Of a stretch of DNA of 64,000 nt, positions 17,006 to 25,565 are shown piece after piece. Origin of the DNA: Silicimonas sp. (GTDB lineage: Bacteria > Pseudomonadota > Alphaproteobacteria > Rhodobacterales > Rhodobacteraceae); the NCBI GenBank assembly GCA_022820365.1, contig JAJEFO010000043.1, forward strand, positions 1 through 64,000. Direction: 5' to 3'. A program made the translations under genes and the position numbers. Below the pieces are notes generated by a model. The model made no database searches. It was not told where the DNA came from and saw only the letters and a program-made list of their open reading frames with translations. Position 1 is the stretch's first letter; each line of letters opens with the position of its first letter.

Positions 17006-18226
17006 ATGCACCCGAGATTGGGAAGAGGGCGAATTGAGGAAGCTCTGAAGGACACGCGCGTCGTCTTGATTTCTGGACCGCGCCAGTCAGGCAAGACAAC
17101 GCTCGCGACGGCAATCGCGAACAAGGACATGCCTTTCCTCTCGCTCGACGATCCTACACTGCTGGATGTTGCGTCTAGCGACCCAGTCGGCTTTCTCCGA
17201 GGCATCGATCGAGCAGTGATCGATGAAGTTCAACGGGCACCGACTCTCTTGTTGGTGATCAAGTCCTCGGTCGACAGGGACACCCGGCCTGGACGATTCC
17301 TGCTGACCGGGTCAGCCAACCTGATGATGCTTCCGAAAGTTGCTGACTCGCTGGCCGGCCGCATGGAGATCGTTCGGCTCTTGCCATTGTCCCAGTCCGA
17401 AATCAGGGGCGGGCAAGGGCGCTTCCTGGACGATGCATTCTCAGGCAAGCCACCGTCCCTCGGTGAACCGGTCCTTGGTACGGATTTGGTCGAGCTTGTC
17501 TTGGCAGGCGGTTACCCCGAAGCGCTTGAACGCAAGAGCTGGCCGCGGAGGCAAGACTGGTACGAACATTACGTGGATGGCATCGTCCAGCGCGACATCC
17601 GCGAAATCGCGCAGGTCGGTCAGCTTGCCCAAATGCCGAAACTGCTCAACGTTCTCGCCGAACACTCTGGGCAGTTGGTGAACTGTTCTGGAGTGGGCGC
17701 AGCGCTGGGCATGAACCACGTGACCACGCAAAAATACATGAAGGTCTTCGAAAGCCTGTATCTGGTCCATTCACTGCAGCCTTGGTTCACGAACAAGCTA
17801 AAGCGGCTGATCAAGTCGTCGAAACTGCATTTTCTGGACTCTGGGCTTCTCTCCGCGCTGAAGGACATGTCACCCGAGCGAATTGCTAAGGACAGAACTG
17901 CGTTCGGTGCAATTCTCGAGACATTTGTTGTTGGAGAGATCCTGAAGATCGCAAGTTGGAGCGATGAACGCTGTTCTTTTTCCCATTTCCGCGACAAGGA
18001 CGGCTACGAGGTCGATCTCGTGGTCGAGAACCGTCGAGGTGAAGTTGTCGGCGTTGAAGTAAAGGCATCGGCGACTGTGTCAAATGCCGACTTTTCAGGT
18101 TTGAGAAAGCTTGCCGCAGCCTGCGGTGACAACTTCGTGCAGGGCATTGTCCTCTATGACAACGATCAATTCGTGCCTGTCAGCGAGAAGCTGCTCGCCG
18201 CGCCTTTGGCGAGTCTCTGGGCCTGA
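17006..18226 (+). CDS. AAA_14/DUF4143 ATPase (copy A)
   Basis: The 406-residue product has an AAA-type ATPase domain (Walker A GPRQSGKTT at residues 24-32, Walker B VIDEVQRAP at 71-79, TGSANLMMLP at 101-110) and a C-terminal DUF4143 region. That region includes a helix-turn-helix-like part (VGAALGMNHVTTQKYMKVFE, 230-249) and a nuclease-like pattern (YEVDLVVE at 334-341, EVKAS at 351-355). Such proteins are widespread and of unknown role. A 22-bp-period repeat array precedes it. Two paralogues lie at 56981 and 63257; the latter is the closer one by motif wording. Confidence 0.9.
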   Translation: MHPRLGRGRIEEALKDTRVVLISGPRQSGKTTLATAIANKDMPFLSLDDPTLLDVASSDPVGFLRGIDRAVIDEVQRAPTLLLVIKSSVDRDTRPGRFLLTGSANLMMLPKVADSLAGRMEIVRLLPLSQSEIRGGQGRFLDDAFSGKPPSLGEPVLGTDLVELVLAGGYPEALERKSWPRRQDWYEHYVDGIVQRDIREIAQVGQLAQMPKLLNVLAEHSGQLVNCSGVGAALGMNHVTTQKYMKVFESLYLVHSLQPWFTNKLKRLIKSSKLHFLDSGLLSALKDMSPERIAKDRTAFGAILETFVVGEILKIASWSDERCSFSHFRDKDGYEVDLVVENRRGEVVGVEVKASATVSNADFSGLRKLAAACGDNFVQGIVLYDNDQFVPVSEKLLAAPLASLWA

Positions 18227-18230
18227 CCGG

Positions 18231-18664
18231 TCAAAAGACTTGCAGCAGGTCCGTCGAAAGCTTGAACGTCTCGCTATACGCTCCGGTGCGGCTTCAGGCC
18301 GAACGCCGACCAGATCCGGCGCACCGTCGTGTGCGACACGCCCGTGTTCTCGGCCATGCTCCGGACCGACCAGGGCGTCGCGTCCTGCGGCATCGTGTTC
18401 AGCGTTCGCTCGATCACCTCCGCGACCTTGTCGTCTGTCACGGTGCGGGGCCGTCCGGACTGGTATTCGTCCGAGAGGCCCTCGATGCGCTTCTCGGCGA
18501 ACCGCCTGCGCCACTTGCCGACCGTGTGCTCGTGTACGCCGACCCGCCCGGCGATGTCCCTGCTTCGGAGCCCCTCGGCGCAGAGGAGGATGGTCCTGCA
18601 GCGGTCGGACAGCGACCTCGGCGCTTTGTGCTTTCAGCACCACTTCAACCGACTTGCCTCTCAT
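18231..18664 (-). pseudogene. IS630-family transposase remnant
   Basis: Reading the minus strand gives the N-terminal DNA-binding half of an IS630 transposase: RCRTILLCAEGLRSRDIAGR, then VGVHEHTVGKWRRRFAEKRI, SGRPRTVTDDKVAEVIERTL and VRRIWSAFGLKPHR. It is broken. The start (MRGKSVEVVLKAQ) and the main block are in different frames, and a second frame change precedes SETFKLSTDLLQVF and a stop at 18231-18233. The catalytic DDE half is absent. It begins 5 bases after the DUF4143 gene and abuts an amidohydrolase fragment, so it marks an old insertion. Confidence 0.75.
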
Positions 18665-18725
18665 CGAACCGCTTCCTGCTGGCGTCATCCGCATTTTTGT
18701 CGGTAACTTTTTTTGCAGGAGACCA

Positions 18726-19006
18726 GATGTCGCGTCCATGGGGCTGCATGTGGGGCAGTTCTCAAGCCCGGCAGATATGGTCTGGTGTCTTGATGCGGTG
18801 ACCACGAATTCGGCCCAGATCATGGGGCTGGACGACTACGCTATCGCCAAGGGCTGTGACGCGAGCTTTGATGCGTTGCAAGCCAAAGACAAGATCGAGG
18901 CCATTCGCCTGCTTGCGCATCGTTTGACGGTCGTACGCAAAGGAAGTGTAGTCGCCAAGCCGGCACGGGTCGTTGCCGCGCTGCTGAAGGAAGGTGATGC
19001 TGCGAA
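18726..19006 (+). pseudogene. C-terminal fragment of a cytosine-deaminase-like amidohydrolase
   Basis: The frame reads DVASMGLHVGQFSSPADMVW, DAVTTNSAQIMGLDDYAIAK, GCDASFDALQAKDKIEAIRL and LTVVRKGSVVAKPARVV. This order matches the last 90 or so residues of cytosine deaminase/TRZ-ATZ-type amidohydrolases. The metal-binding N-terminal part is missing and an IS630 remnant lies directly upstream. The frame has no proper start. It is a dead remnant, and its exact right end is uncertain. Confidence 0.6.
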
Positions 19007-19056
19007 ACTGAATGAGTCGAACAGGAAAGACAGTGCCAAGCTGCCGAACTTGAGTG

Positions 19057-20502
19057 TCAGCGCAAAGCTGGCATGTGGTTCCAAAGCGCGGTGCACACGG
19101 GAGGAATTCGGGCCTCAATGGCCTGCATCGCATCGACGATCAAATCCTCGCGCCACCTGCGACCCGCGATTTGCACGCCGATCGGTTGTTGGCCTTCGGG
19201 GAGATTCGCGACATGGGTGGGCAGGTTGCCAGCTGGCAAACCGGTGAAATTCATGATGAACGACCAGTGTGCGCGGCCTAGCGTGTCGCGCACGCCTTCG
19301 GGGCCTTCCGCGTCGCGGCCAGCACAAAAATAGGGCTTCAGAAAGAAAGGCGTCAAGACTAGGGGGTAGTCCTCTAGGAACAACGACCACGCACGCGCAT
19401 AGTGGGTTCGCTTTGCCAGCATGCGGAGTTCTTCAGTGCCCTCAAAGGGTGGAAATTGACGGTAATACTCGTCAAAGATCGAATTCAACTCATCTGATCC
19501 ATATGCACGGATGTCTGGGCCCATGAGCGCCTTCACTTCCCCCAGCAATGCGCGAAATCCGACCTCTCCGGTTTCTCGCGCCAGCGGAGGGTCCACGGCC
19601 TCAACGGCATAGCCTGCATCCGACAGGGCCGAAGCGGCCTTATCAAGCGCGGAGGCGACATCCGGATGCAGTCCAAATCCGAAGTCTTCGCGTGTCACCA
19701 CCACGCGGATCGGTTGCCGCAACGGAGTGCCACGCCAAGGGAGAGGGACATGGAACGGGTCGCGCGGATCCGGTGCTATCAGCGCTGGCATCGACAAATG
19801 CAGGTCAGCGGCATTGCGCGAAAGCAGCCCTTGCACGGCCATGGATCGCGCAAGCAGCCCGCTCTCGGCCGTTTGGCTTGGGTTCCAGGAGGGTACCCGA
19901 CCCAGGCCCGGCTTGACGGTAACCGCGCCGTTCGCTGATGCGGGAAACCGCAGTGAGCCCCCGATATCGTTCCCATGGGCCAGGGCACCGATCCCGGCCA
20001 TGACGGCGGAACCTGCTCCGCCGGACGATCCGCCTGCCGAGAGATGCCGCCCCCAAGGATTATAGGTCCTGCCAAAGAGCGCATTGTCTGTATCGGCACG
20101 GAAGGAAAACTCCGGTGTGTTGGTCCGGCCGATGATGACGGCACCGGCGGCCCTCAAGTTACGCACAACAGGTGCATCATCTGGAGCGATCAGGTCCTTG
20201 AATGCGACAACTCCATGGCTCGTCGCATGGCCCTTCTGGTCCGTGTTGACTTTGATTGTAACGGGAACTCCATGCAGCGGCCCTTTCGGGGCAGCGCGCG
20301 CATCGAGCGCTTTGGCAGCGGCGCGCGCTTCGTCATCGAGGCTCTCGACCACCGCATTCAGCGACCGGTTGGCAGTCGCCATACGTTCAAGTGCGGCCTC
20401 GGTGACCTCTAGGGCCGAGAGTTGACCATTATGCGTGGCTTCCGCGATCTGGGCCGCGGTCCATTGCCAGAGCGGCATATCGTCCTTCACAACATCGCCC
20501 AT
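19057..20502 (-). CDS. Amidase (amidase-signature family)
   Basis: This 481-residue protein has the Ser-cisSer-Lys triad blocks: Lys in VPVTIKVNTDQKG, the cis-Ser in SAGGSSGGAGSAVMAG and the nucleophile Ser in GNDIGGSLRFPA. It hydrolyses a carboxylic amide; the substrate is unknown. The start at 20502 gives MGDVVKDDMPLWQW; a second Met lies 8 codons on. It is flanked by two decayed genes, and no operon partner is visible on this strand. Confidence 0.88.
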   Translation of the reverse strand: MGDVVKDDMPLWQWTAAQIAEATHNGQLSALEVTEAALERMATANRSLNAVVESLDDEARAAAKALDARAAPKGPLHGVPVTIKVNTDQKGHATSHGVVAFKDLIAPDDAPVVRNLRAAGAVIIGRTNTPEFSFRADTDNALFGRTYNPWGRHLSAGGSSGGAGSAVMAGIGALAHGNDIGGSLRFPASANGAVTVKPGLGRVPSWNPSQTAESGLLARSMAVQGLLSRNAADLHLSMPALIAPDPRDPFHVPLPWRGTPLRQPIRVVVTREDFGFGLHPDVASALDKAASALSDAGYAVEAVDPPLARETGEVGFRALLGEVKALMGPDIRAYGSDELNSIFDEYYRQFPPFEGTEELRMLAKRTHYARAWSLFLEDYPLVLTPFFLKPYFCAGRDAEGPEGVRDTLGRAHWSFIMNFTGLPAGNLPTHVANLPEGQQPIGVQIAGRRWREDLIVDAMQAIEARIPPVCTALWNHMPALR

Positions 20503-20674
20503 TCGCCGAACTGATTGATCAAGTTCGAGCCACTCTCGTCAAGGAGAGGCCAAACCAGTCTATTTCCATGCTGACTGTACAGAGCAGCGCTATCAAGCGG
20601 CAGGATCCGTCTCGAGGGAAGCACCGCCTCCGCCCCCGCGCGCCTCGACTTTCTCGAGCAGTCATCTCATCCAG

Positions 20675-21125
20675 CGAGTTGCAGCAGTTTCAGGTCGCCG
20701 CGAAGCCCGCGTCGAGCGCTGCGGGAATGGTTTGCACGTCTTCCGATGTCAGTGCCATTGGAGGAGACATCAACAGGTTTGGTCCGGTCGCCCGAACCAT
20801 CGCGCCTTTTTCGCAAGCCAAATTCTGCACCCGGAACGGCAGGACCATGTCTGCTGCCTTGGTCGCTCGATCTGACACGCATTCGATGGCAAGCATCAGC
20901 CCGTGACCGCCCCGTACGTCACCAATCTGTTCATGACTTTCCTTGATGGTGCACAGGCCATCAAAGAGTTCGGTTCCCCGCGCTGCCGCGTTTTCGATCA
21001 CGTTGAGACACCTGCTTTCGGCCGGGCAGGTCAGCACTGCGGCCGCTCTGACCGGGTGGCCCGAATGGGTGTAGCCATGGCCGATGAAGACGTTGGGTGA
21101 CTCTTCGTTCTCGAAGACGTCTGCC
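20675..21125 (-). pseudogene. Truncated copy of the class-III aminotransferase at 23403
   Basis: The minus strand encodes RLNVIENAAARGTELFDGL-like text (here CLNVIENAAARGTELFDGLC), IGDVRGGHGLMLAIECVSDR and LTSEDVQTIPAALDAGFAAT. These are nearly the same as the last 150 residues of the intact aminotransferase 2.7 kb away. DNA identity is high (I estimate about 90% by eye) from roughly 20675/23385 up to 21125/23840, then stops abruptly. The N-terminal two thirds, including the PLP lysine, are missing. It is a partial duplicate separated from its parent by hipBA. Confidence 0.85.
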
Positions 21126-21603
21126 TATTCTGCCTGAGTTAGCCAAGGCCAAGACAGAGTACTTTCGCGGACTTGGGGATGCGCGTCTCCCTCGGAAGCC
21201 ATGCAGGCACGGTCCGAGAGGCTGCTTGATGCGATCGCGATCAACGGAGAGGGTCGGATTCCAGGAACCGGACTATCTGGTGACCATCGCCCCGGATGCC
21301 GAGACCTGTTCGGCAGTCATCCTCCGCATCGAGATACCAGTCATCGGGGACGGACTGCACCACAATGGCTGAAACGCTTATTCCTCCTGCCATGACCGCA
21401 GCTCAACGTCTCGGCACTGTCTGCGCGTGCCGGGTGCAGGATCGTCGAATGTCCATGTCGTCGCTACGATCGGCCTGCGATGGCAAGCTCCAATAGAAAA
21501 GGTGAACGACGGCCCAGAGATCAAGGCCAGAAGGAACCCGGGTGCCCTGCATGCCGTGCGATGCTTCTGCTCCCCACAGCTTTCAAGTGCATTGGCCACG
21601 CGA
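21126..21603. other. Stretch without a supported gene
   Basis: Homology to the aminotransferase ends at 21125, and nothing recognisable follows until hipA. Short open frames on both strands lack family motifs. Confidence 0.4.
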
Positions 21604-22917
21604 CTAAGTCGGCAGAACGAGGTGGTCGATGCGAGTGGTGATGGCCACTTTCACGGATTGCTGGATGAATTCGGGAAAATCGGCAGGCAGGCTCGATTCC
21701 GCTTGCGCAATCGCAGATCTGGCGGAATCTGAGATTTCCTCGATCGCCGATCTTGCGAGAGACATTGGCAATCCGGTCCTCACGGCAGTCTGAATGAAGT
21801 GCCGGGCACGGATCTTGTCGACCCGGTAGTGGCGTCTCTTGCCAGCCGACATGGCAAGTCTCATGTGTTTCCGATTGATCTGTTTCCGGTCGCGCATTGG
21901 TTGCGCCGTCAGCACGTCATAGAGCGGGGTCAGGCGGTAGCTTCCGCCAGGACCGAGGAAAATGCTGAAGTTCTTTGCGTGACCGTATGTTGCCCCAAGC
22001 AGCCAAAACAGTATCTGGGCCTTGAAGAACATCCTTTGGTCATCTTCCGGCGTGTCGCTGCCCTTGAGCAGATCGAGGATGTCCACCATGCCGGGGCCAC
22101 CTTTGTTCTGGTACTTATTCGATGGCAGTACGGACAGCGCTTGGCAGCAGTCTTCCTGCGGCAGGCGCAAGAGCAGACCATCCACTGTCCACGTGCGGTC
22201 AAACCTCTCGATGACAAGCGCTTTGGTCTCCCCGAATGTCTCGATCTCCGCGGGATTCACCGGCAGGCCGAAGGCTTCGACGAGTTTCAGGCAATGGAAT
22301 TCGTTCTCGACGCTGCTGGAAAGATCAATGCCATCGGGCAACTCTCCAACCTGTGTCTTGAGCAGGTGGGTGGTCGGTGTGTTTCCGTGCGGCCTGATCC
22401 ATTTCCCGTCGTGCCGGAGCAGTGCAGTTTTTGGCTGTGTGCCAGTCACTGAAATGCGAAACTCGTCATTTCTGCTCAGTCCAAGAGGTGCTTGCGGCAA
22501 GCTGCGCAGGAGCTTGTCGATGGCGTCGTCGTCAACAACGTCGCCCCTGATCTCGCCGGTTGCGTTGGCGATTTCCTCGTCGCCAGTGATGAACTGAAGC
22601 GCGCCAATGCAATCCCGTCCGATGGCGGCCAGCAAGCCATAGGCGTCGGTTCCACTTGCACCGACCGTTTCGGCAATGCGTCGGCGCAGCATATCGGAAT
22701 CGGGCAAGAGATTCTCGAATGCGGCGACGACAGTCTCACCTCGAAAGCCGGATTCTTGTAGCGGCAAGGACAGCGAGACTGGCAGCGCATGTTCCCAAGC
22801 CAGCCAATTTTCGTCGTACCTAAATGTGATCAGGCCTCCTGGTTCCTTGGCCAGGTGGCCGACAAGGCGCCCGTTCAGCAGGACGCGCAGCGGATCGTAC
22901 TGGCGGCGGCGAGGCAT
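21604..22917 (-). CDS. hipA: HipA-family kinase with catalytic Asp replaced by Tyr
   Basis: The 437-residue product is a full HipA-type toxin kinase: N-terminal VLLNGRLVGHLAKEPGGLI, P-loop-like SVTGTQPKTALL (156-167), IERFDR (236-241) and the Mg-binding LTPLYDVL (329-336). The catalytic loop should read ATDGHAKNF, with Asp309 of E. coli HipA as base, but here it reads GATYGHAKNFSIF with Tyr at residue 311 (codon TAC instead of GAC). This predicts loss of kinase activity. It overlaps hipB by one base (TGATG). The family phosphorylates glutamyl-tRNA synthetase and causes growth arrest. Confidence 0.9.
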   Translation of the reverse strand: MPRRRQYDPLRVLLNGRLVGHLAKEPGGLITFRYDENWLAWEHALPVSLSLPLQESGFRGETVVAAFENLLPDSDMLRRRIAETVGASGTDAYGLLAAIGRDCIGALQFITGDEEIANATGEIRGDVVDDDAIDKLLRSLPQAPLGLSRNDEFRISVTGTQPKTALLRHDGKWIRPHGNTPTTHLLKTQVGELPDGIDLSSSVENEFHCLKLVEAFGLPVNPAEIETFGETKALVIERFDRTWTVDGLLLRLPQEDCCQALSVLPSNKYQNKGGPGMVDILDLLKGSDTPEDDQRMFFKAQILFWLLGATYGHAKNFSIFLGPGGSYRLTPLYDVLTAQPMRDRKQINRKHMRLAMSAGKRRHYRVDKIRARHFIQTAVRTGLPMSLARSAIEEISDSARSAIAQAESSLPADFPEFIQQSVKVAITTRIDHLVLPT

Positions 22918-23168
22918 CAGAAGATGGCTACTATGTCTTTTGCGCTGCCTTTCGTGCGGGGTCCGATCCTGAACTCGAGGTCGAGTGCGGCGAGAACCGC
23001 CAACGTGGTCTTCATCTTGGCAGCCGGGTTGCCTGTTTCGATCAGGGAAATCGTTTCTTGCCGCAAGCCGGCCTTCTCGCCGAGCTGCGTCTGGTTCAGA
23101 CCCAGCGCTTGGCGGCGGCGTCGAACAATGTTCCCGAATTGCCGTGGAGTTCTGGCAAGCGTTGACAT
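22917..23168 (-). CDS. hipB: HipB-type antitoxin, XRE helix-turn-helix
   Basis: The 83-residue protein holds one HTH (FGNIVRRRRQALGLNQTQLG and LRQETISLIETGNPAAK, residues 11-51) and a short C-terminal strand region (LAALDLEFRIGPR). HipB proteins bind HipA and repress their own operon through palindromic operators. The frame is open to 23327, but the ATG at 23168 begins the conserved part and lies downstream of a palindrome. It is coupled to hipA by a one-base overlap. Confidence 0.88.
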   Translation of the reverse strand: MSTLARTPRQFGNIVRRRRQALGLNQTQLGEKAGLRQETISLIETGNPAAKMKTTLAVLAALDLEFRIGPRTKGSAKDIVAIF

Positions 23169-23197
23169 GGCCTCAGATATGCTCCAAAGCCGATAAA

Positions 23198-23212
23198 TTG
23201 TCAATATGACAA
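23198..23212 (-). promoter_or_regulatory. hipBA operator overlapping the -35 element
   Basis: TTGTCA-ATA-TGACAA is a perfect 6-3-6 inverted repeat 30 bases before hipB. On the minus strand it contains TTGACA (23204 down to 23199), and a weak -10 (CATATC) follows after 17 bases. A repressor bound here would block the promoter, as expected for HipB autorepression. Confidence 0.6.
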
Positions 23213-23215
23213 GTA

Positions 23216-23238
23216 GCTCATAAAACAAAATTATGAGC
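23216..23238 (-). promoter_or_regulatory. Second inverted repeat upstream of hipBA
   Basis: GCTCATAA and TTATGAGC form a perfect 8-bp inverted repeat with a 7-base spacer, directly upstream of the first palindrome. It may be a second operator or a small hairpin. Confidence 0.45.
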
Positions 23239-23402
23239 CAAATCCCATATCCTGAGCTTGCAGCATTGCCAGGGATCTTTGCTTCCAGTGCCTCTGTCCT
23301 GAGCAAATTGCGCACGGAAGCGGCCACCGCGCTGCCTTGGACAGGTGGCGATCCCTTGCAGGTCCGGTCTAGGGCCGGTTATGCAGCGACTTGCAGCCTT
23401 GT

Positions 23403-24752
23403 TCAGGCCGCCGAGAATCCCGCGTCGAGCGCAGCGAGGATGGTCTGCACGTCTTCTGATGTCAGCACCAATGGAGGAGACATCAACAGGTTTGGTCCGG
23501 CCGCGCGAACCATCGCGCCGTTTTCGTACGCCAATTTCTGCACCCGGAGCGGCATGGCCATGTCCGCAGCCTTGGTCGCTCGATCTGACACGCATTCGAT
23601 GGCAAGCATCAGCCCGTGACCGCCTCGGACGTCACCAATTTGCTCATGCTTTTCCTTGAGGGCGCACAAGCCGTCAAATAGTTCGGTTCCGCGCGCCGCG
23701 GCGTTTTCGATCACGTTGAGACGCCTGGTTTCGGCCAGGCATGCCAGCGCTGCGGCCGCTCCGACCGGATGGCCCGAATACGTGTATCCATGGCCGATGA
23801 AGGCGTTGGGCGACTTGTCGTTCTCGAAAGCGTCGGCCATCCCTTCACTGATCATCACTGCGCCGAACGGAAAGTAGCCGTTGGTGATCGCCTTGGCGGT
23901 GGTCATCAAGTCAGGACGGACGCCCCAAAGCCGTGCGCCGGACCAGGCGCCCGTGCGGCCGTAGCCGGTGATCACCTCGTCAGAGATCAGCAGAATGCCG
24001 TGACGGTGGCAGATCTCGCGTACCATCGGCATGAACGACGAATGTGGCGGGATCACGCCGCCAGCGCCCAGAATCGGCTCCATGATGAAGGCGGCAATGG
24101 TGCTCGCGCCCTGGAACTCGATTTCGTCTTCCAGCGCTGCAGCGCATAGGTTGGCGAGCCTTTCCGGATCGTTTTCGTCGAAGGGGTTGCGGTAGGTGTA
24201 GGGAGACGGAATGTGATAGCAGCCCGGCAAAAGGGGCTCGTAGTTTGTCCGGAAGTTCGCGTTTCCGTTGACGCTGGCGCCGCCCATGTGCGTGCCGTGG
24301 TAGCCTTTCTTCAGGCTCAGGAATTTCACCCGACCGGCTTCTCCCCGTATCTTGTGATATTGACGTGCAAGGCGCAGGGCGGTCTCGACGCTGTCCGAAC
24401 CGCCGCTGGTGAAGAATGCGCGCGCCATGCCGTCTGGGCCGAAGAAATCGGCCAGTTCGTGCGCCAGTTCGATGATCTTGTCGTTCGTGGTCCCGCGAAA
24501 GGCTGAATAGTAGGGCAGCGTGCCGAGCTGGTCTGCAATCGCCTGCTTCACGGGTTTGCAGGAATATCCCAGGTTGACGTTCCAGAGACCACCCACGGCA
24601 TCCACCGCCTCGTGGCCGTCGATGTCGCGTATGCGCGATCCCGCAGCGCCTGTGACGATGATCGGCGGGTTCTCGATGCAGTCCGTCGGGCTTGCCATCG
24701 GGTGCCAAAGAAGGCGGGCGTTCTGTTCTTTCAGGAAGTTCGAGTCTCTCAT
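23403..24752 (-). CDS. Class-III PLP aminotransferase
   Basis: The 449-residue product has class-III features: ISDEVITGYGRTGAW, the PLP lysine in TTAKAITNGYFPFGA, AFFTSGGSDSVETALRLARQ and GHGYTYSGHPVGAAA. Relatives act as omega-amino-acid or amine:pyruvate transaminases. It is the last gene of the homoprotocatechuate operon, 12 bases after hpaH. An inferred role is deamination of an aromatic amine (tyramine or dopamine made by the neighbouring decarboxylase) to an aldehyde, or of an amino acid. A partial dead copy lies at 20675-21125. Confidence 0.9.
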   Translation of the reverse strand: MRDSNFLKEQNARLLWHPMASPTDCIENPPIIVTGAAGSRIRDIDGHEAVDAVGGLWNVNLGYSCKPVKQAIADQLGTLPYYSAFRGTTNDKIIELAHELADFFGPDGMARAFFTSGGSDSVETALRLARQYHKIRGEAGRVKFLSLKKGYHGTHMGGASVNGNANFRTNYEPLLPGCYHIPSPYTYRNPFDENDPERLANLCAAALEDEIEFQGASTIAAFIMEPILGAGGVIPPHSSFMPMVREICHRHGILLISDEVITGYGRTGAWSGARLWGVRPDLMTTAKAITNGYFPFGAVMISEGMADAFENDKSPNAFIGHGYTYSGHPVGAAAALACLAETRRLNVIENAAARGTELFDGLCALKEKHEQIGDVRGGHGLMLAIECVSDRATKAADMAMPLRVQKLAYENGAMVRAAGPNLLMSPPLVLTSEDVQTILAALDAGFSAA

Positions 24753-24764
24753 GGGATTGACCTT

Positions 24765-25565
24765 TCAGGCGAAAGAGATGTCGACGGTGCCGAAGGCTCC
24801 GTAGTCGGCATGTATTCGGGTCCCCGGGGGACATTCAAGAGGGCGAATGAACGATCCTGACAGGATCACCTGTCCGGCCTCGATCCGCTGCCCATAGCAT
24901 GCCATGCGACGGGCCAGCCAGCAAACGCTCTCGACGGGGTCGTTCAGGACGCCTGCGCCGAGGCCGGTCTCCTCGACATCGCCGTCCTTGAAGACAATTG
25001 CCGGAATCCAGCGGAGATCGTGCGCGTCCGCATCGTGGCGCTCGCTTCCAAGAACAAAGCCCGCATTCGCCGCGTTGTCGCTGATCGTGTCCGTGATGAT
25101 GCGGGTCTGGCCGCTTTCGGGGTCGGCACGAAGGATGCGGGTGTCGAGGATTTCAATGACCGGGGCAACGCACTCGGTTGCGGCCAGGACATCTTCGCGC
25201 GTGACGTCCTGTTCGCTGATCGGGCCCTTCATGACAAAGGCAATCTCCGCCTCGATGCGAGGCTGGATGAAGCGCCCCGCCGGAACCTCGCATCCGTTTG
25301 CGAATTCCATGTCGTCAAAGAGGATCCCGCTGTCCGGAACTTCGATGTTCAGCGCGGCTTGCATGGCTCTGGAAGTGAGCCCGATCTTCCATCCGGCTAT
25401 CTGCCGGCCCTGGGCGATCTTGGCCAAAAGAATCTCGTTCTGGATTGCATATGCGTCATCCATCGTCATGCCGGGATGCGCCAGGCTGAGCAGGCCGATC
25501 TGTGTCCTTGTCGCCTCCGCCTGAAGCAGGGCGGCGGCGGCATCGGCATGCTCTTCGGGCGTCAT
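24765..25565 (-). CDS. hpaH: 2-oxo-hept-3-ene-1,7-dioate hydratase (HpaH-like)
   Basis: This 266-residue protein is of the hydratase/decarboxylase branch of the fumarylacetoacetase superfamily, with GWKIGLTSRAMQAAL, EAEIAFVMKGP and a C-terminal LSGSFIRPLECPPG. In the homoprotocatechuate pathway it hydrates 2-oxo-hept-3-ene-1,7-dioate before aldol cleavage. It overlaps the FAA-family gene upstream by 4 bases. Assignment rests on family plus operon context. Confidence 0.87.
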   Translation of the reverse strand: MTPEEHADAAAALLQAEATRTQIGLLSLAHPGMTMDDAYAIQNEILLAKIAQGRQIAGWKIGLTSRAMQAALNIEVPDSGILFDDMEFANGCEVPAGRFIQPRIEAEIAFVMKGPISEQDVTREDVLAATECVAPVIEILDTRILRADPESGQTRIITDTISDNAANAGFVLGSERHDADAHDLRWIPAIVFKDGDVEETGLGAGVLNDPVESVCWLARRMACYGQRIEAGQVILSGSFIRPLECPPGTRIHADYGAFGTVDISFA

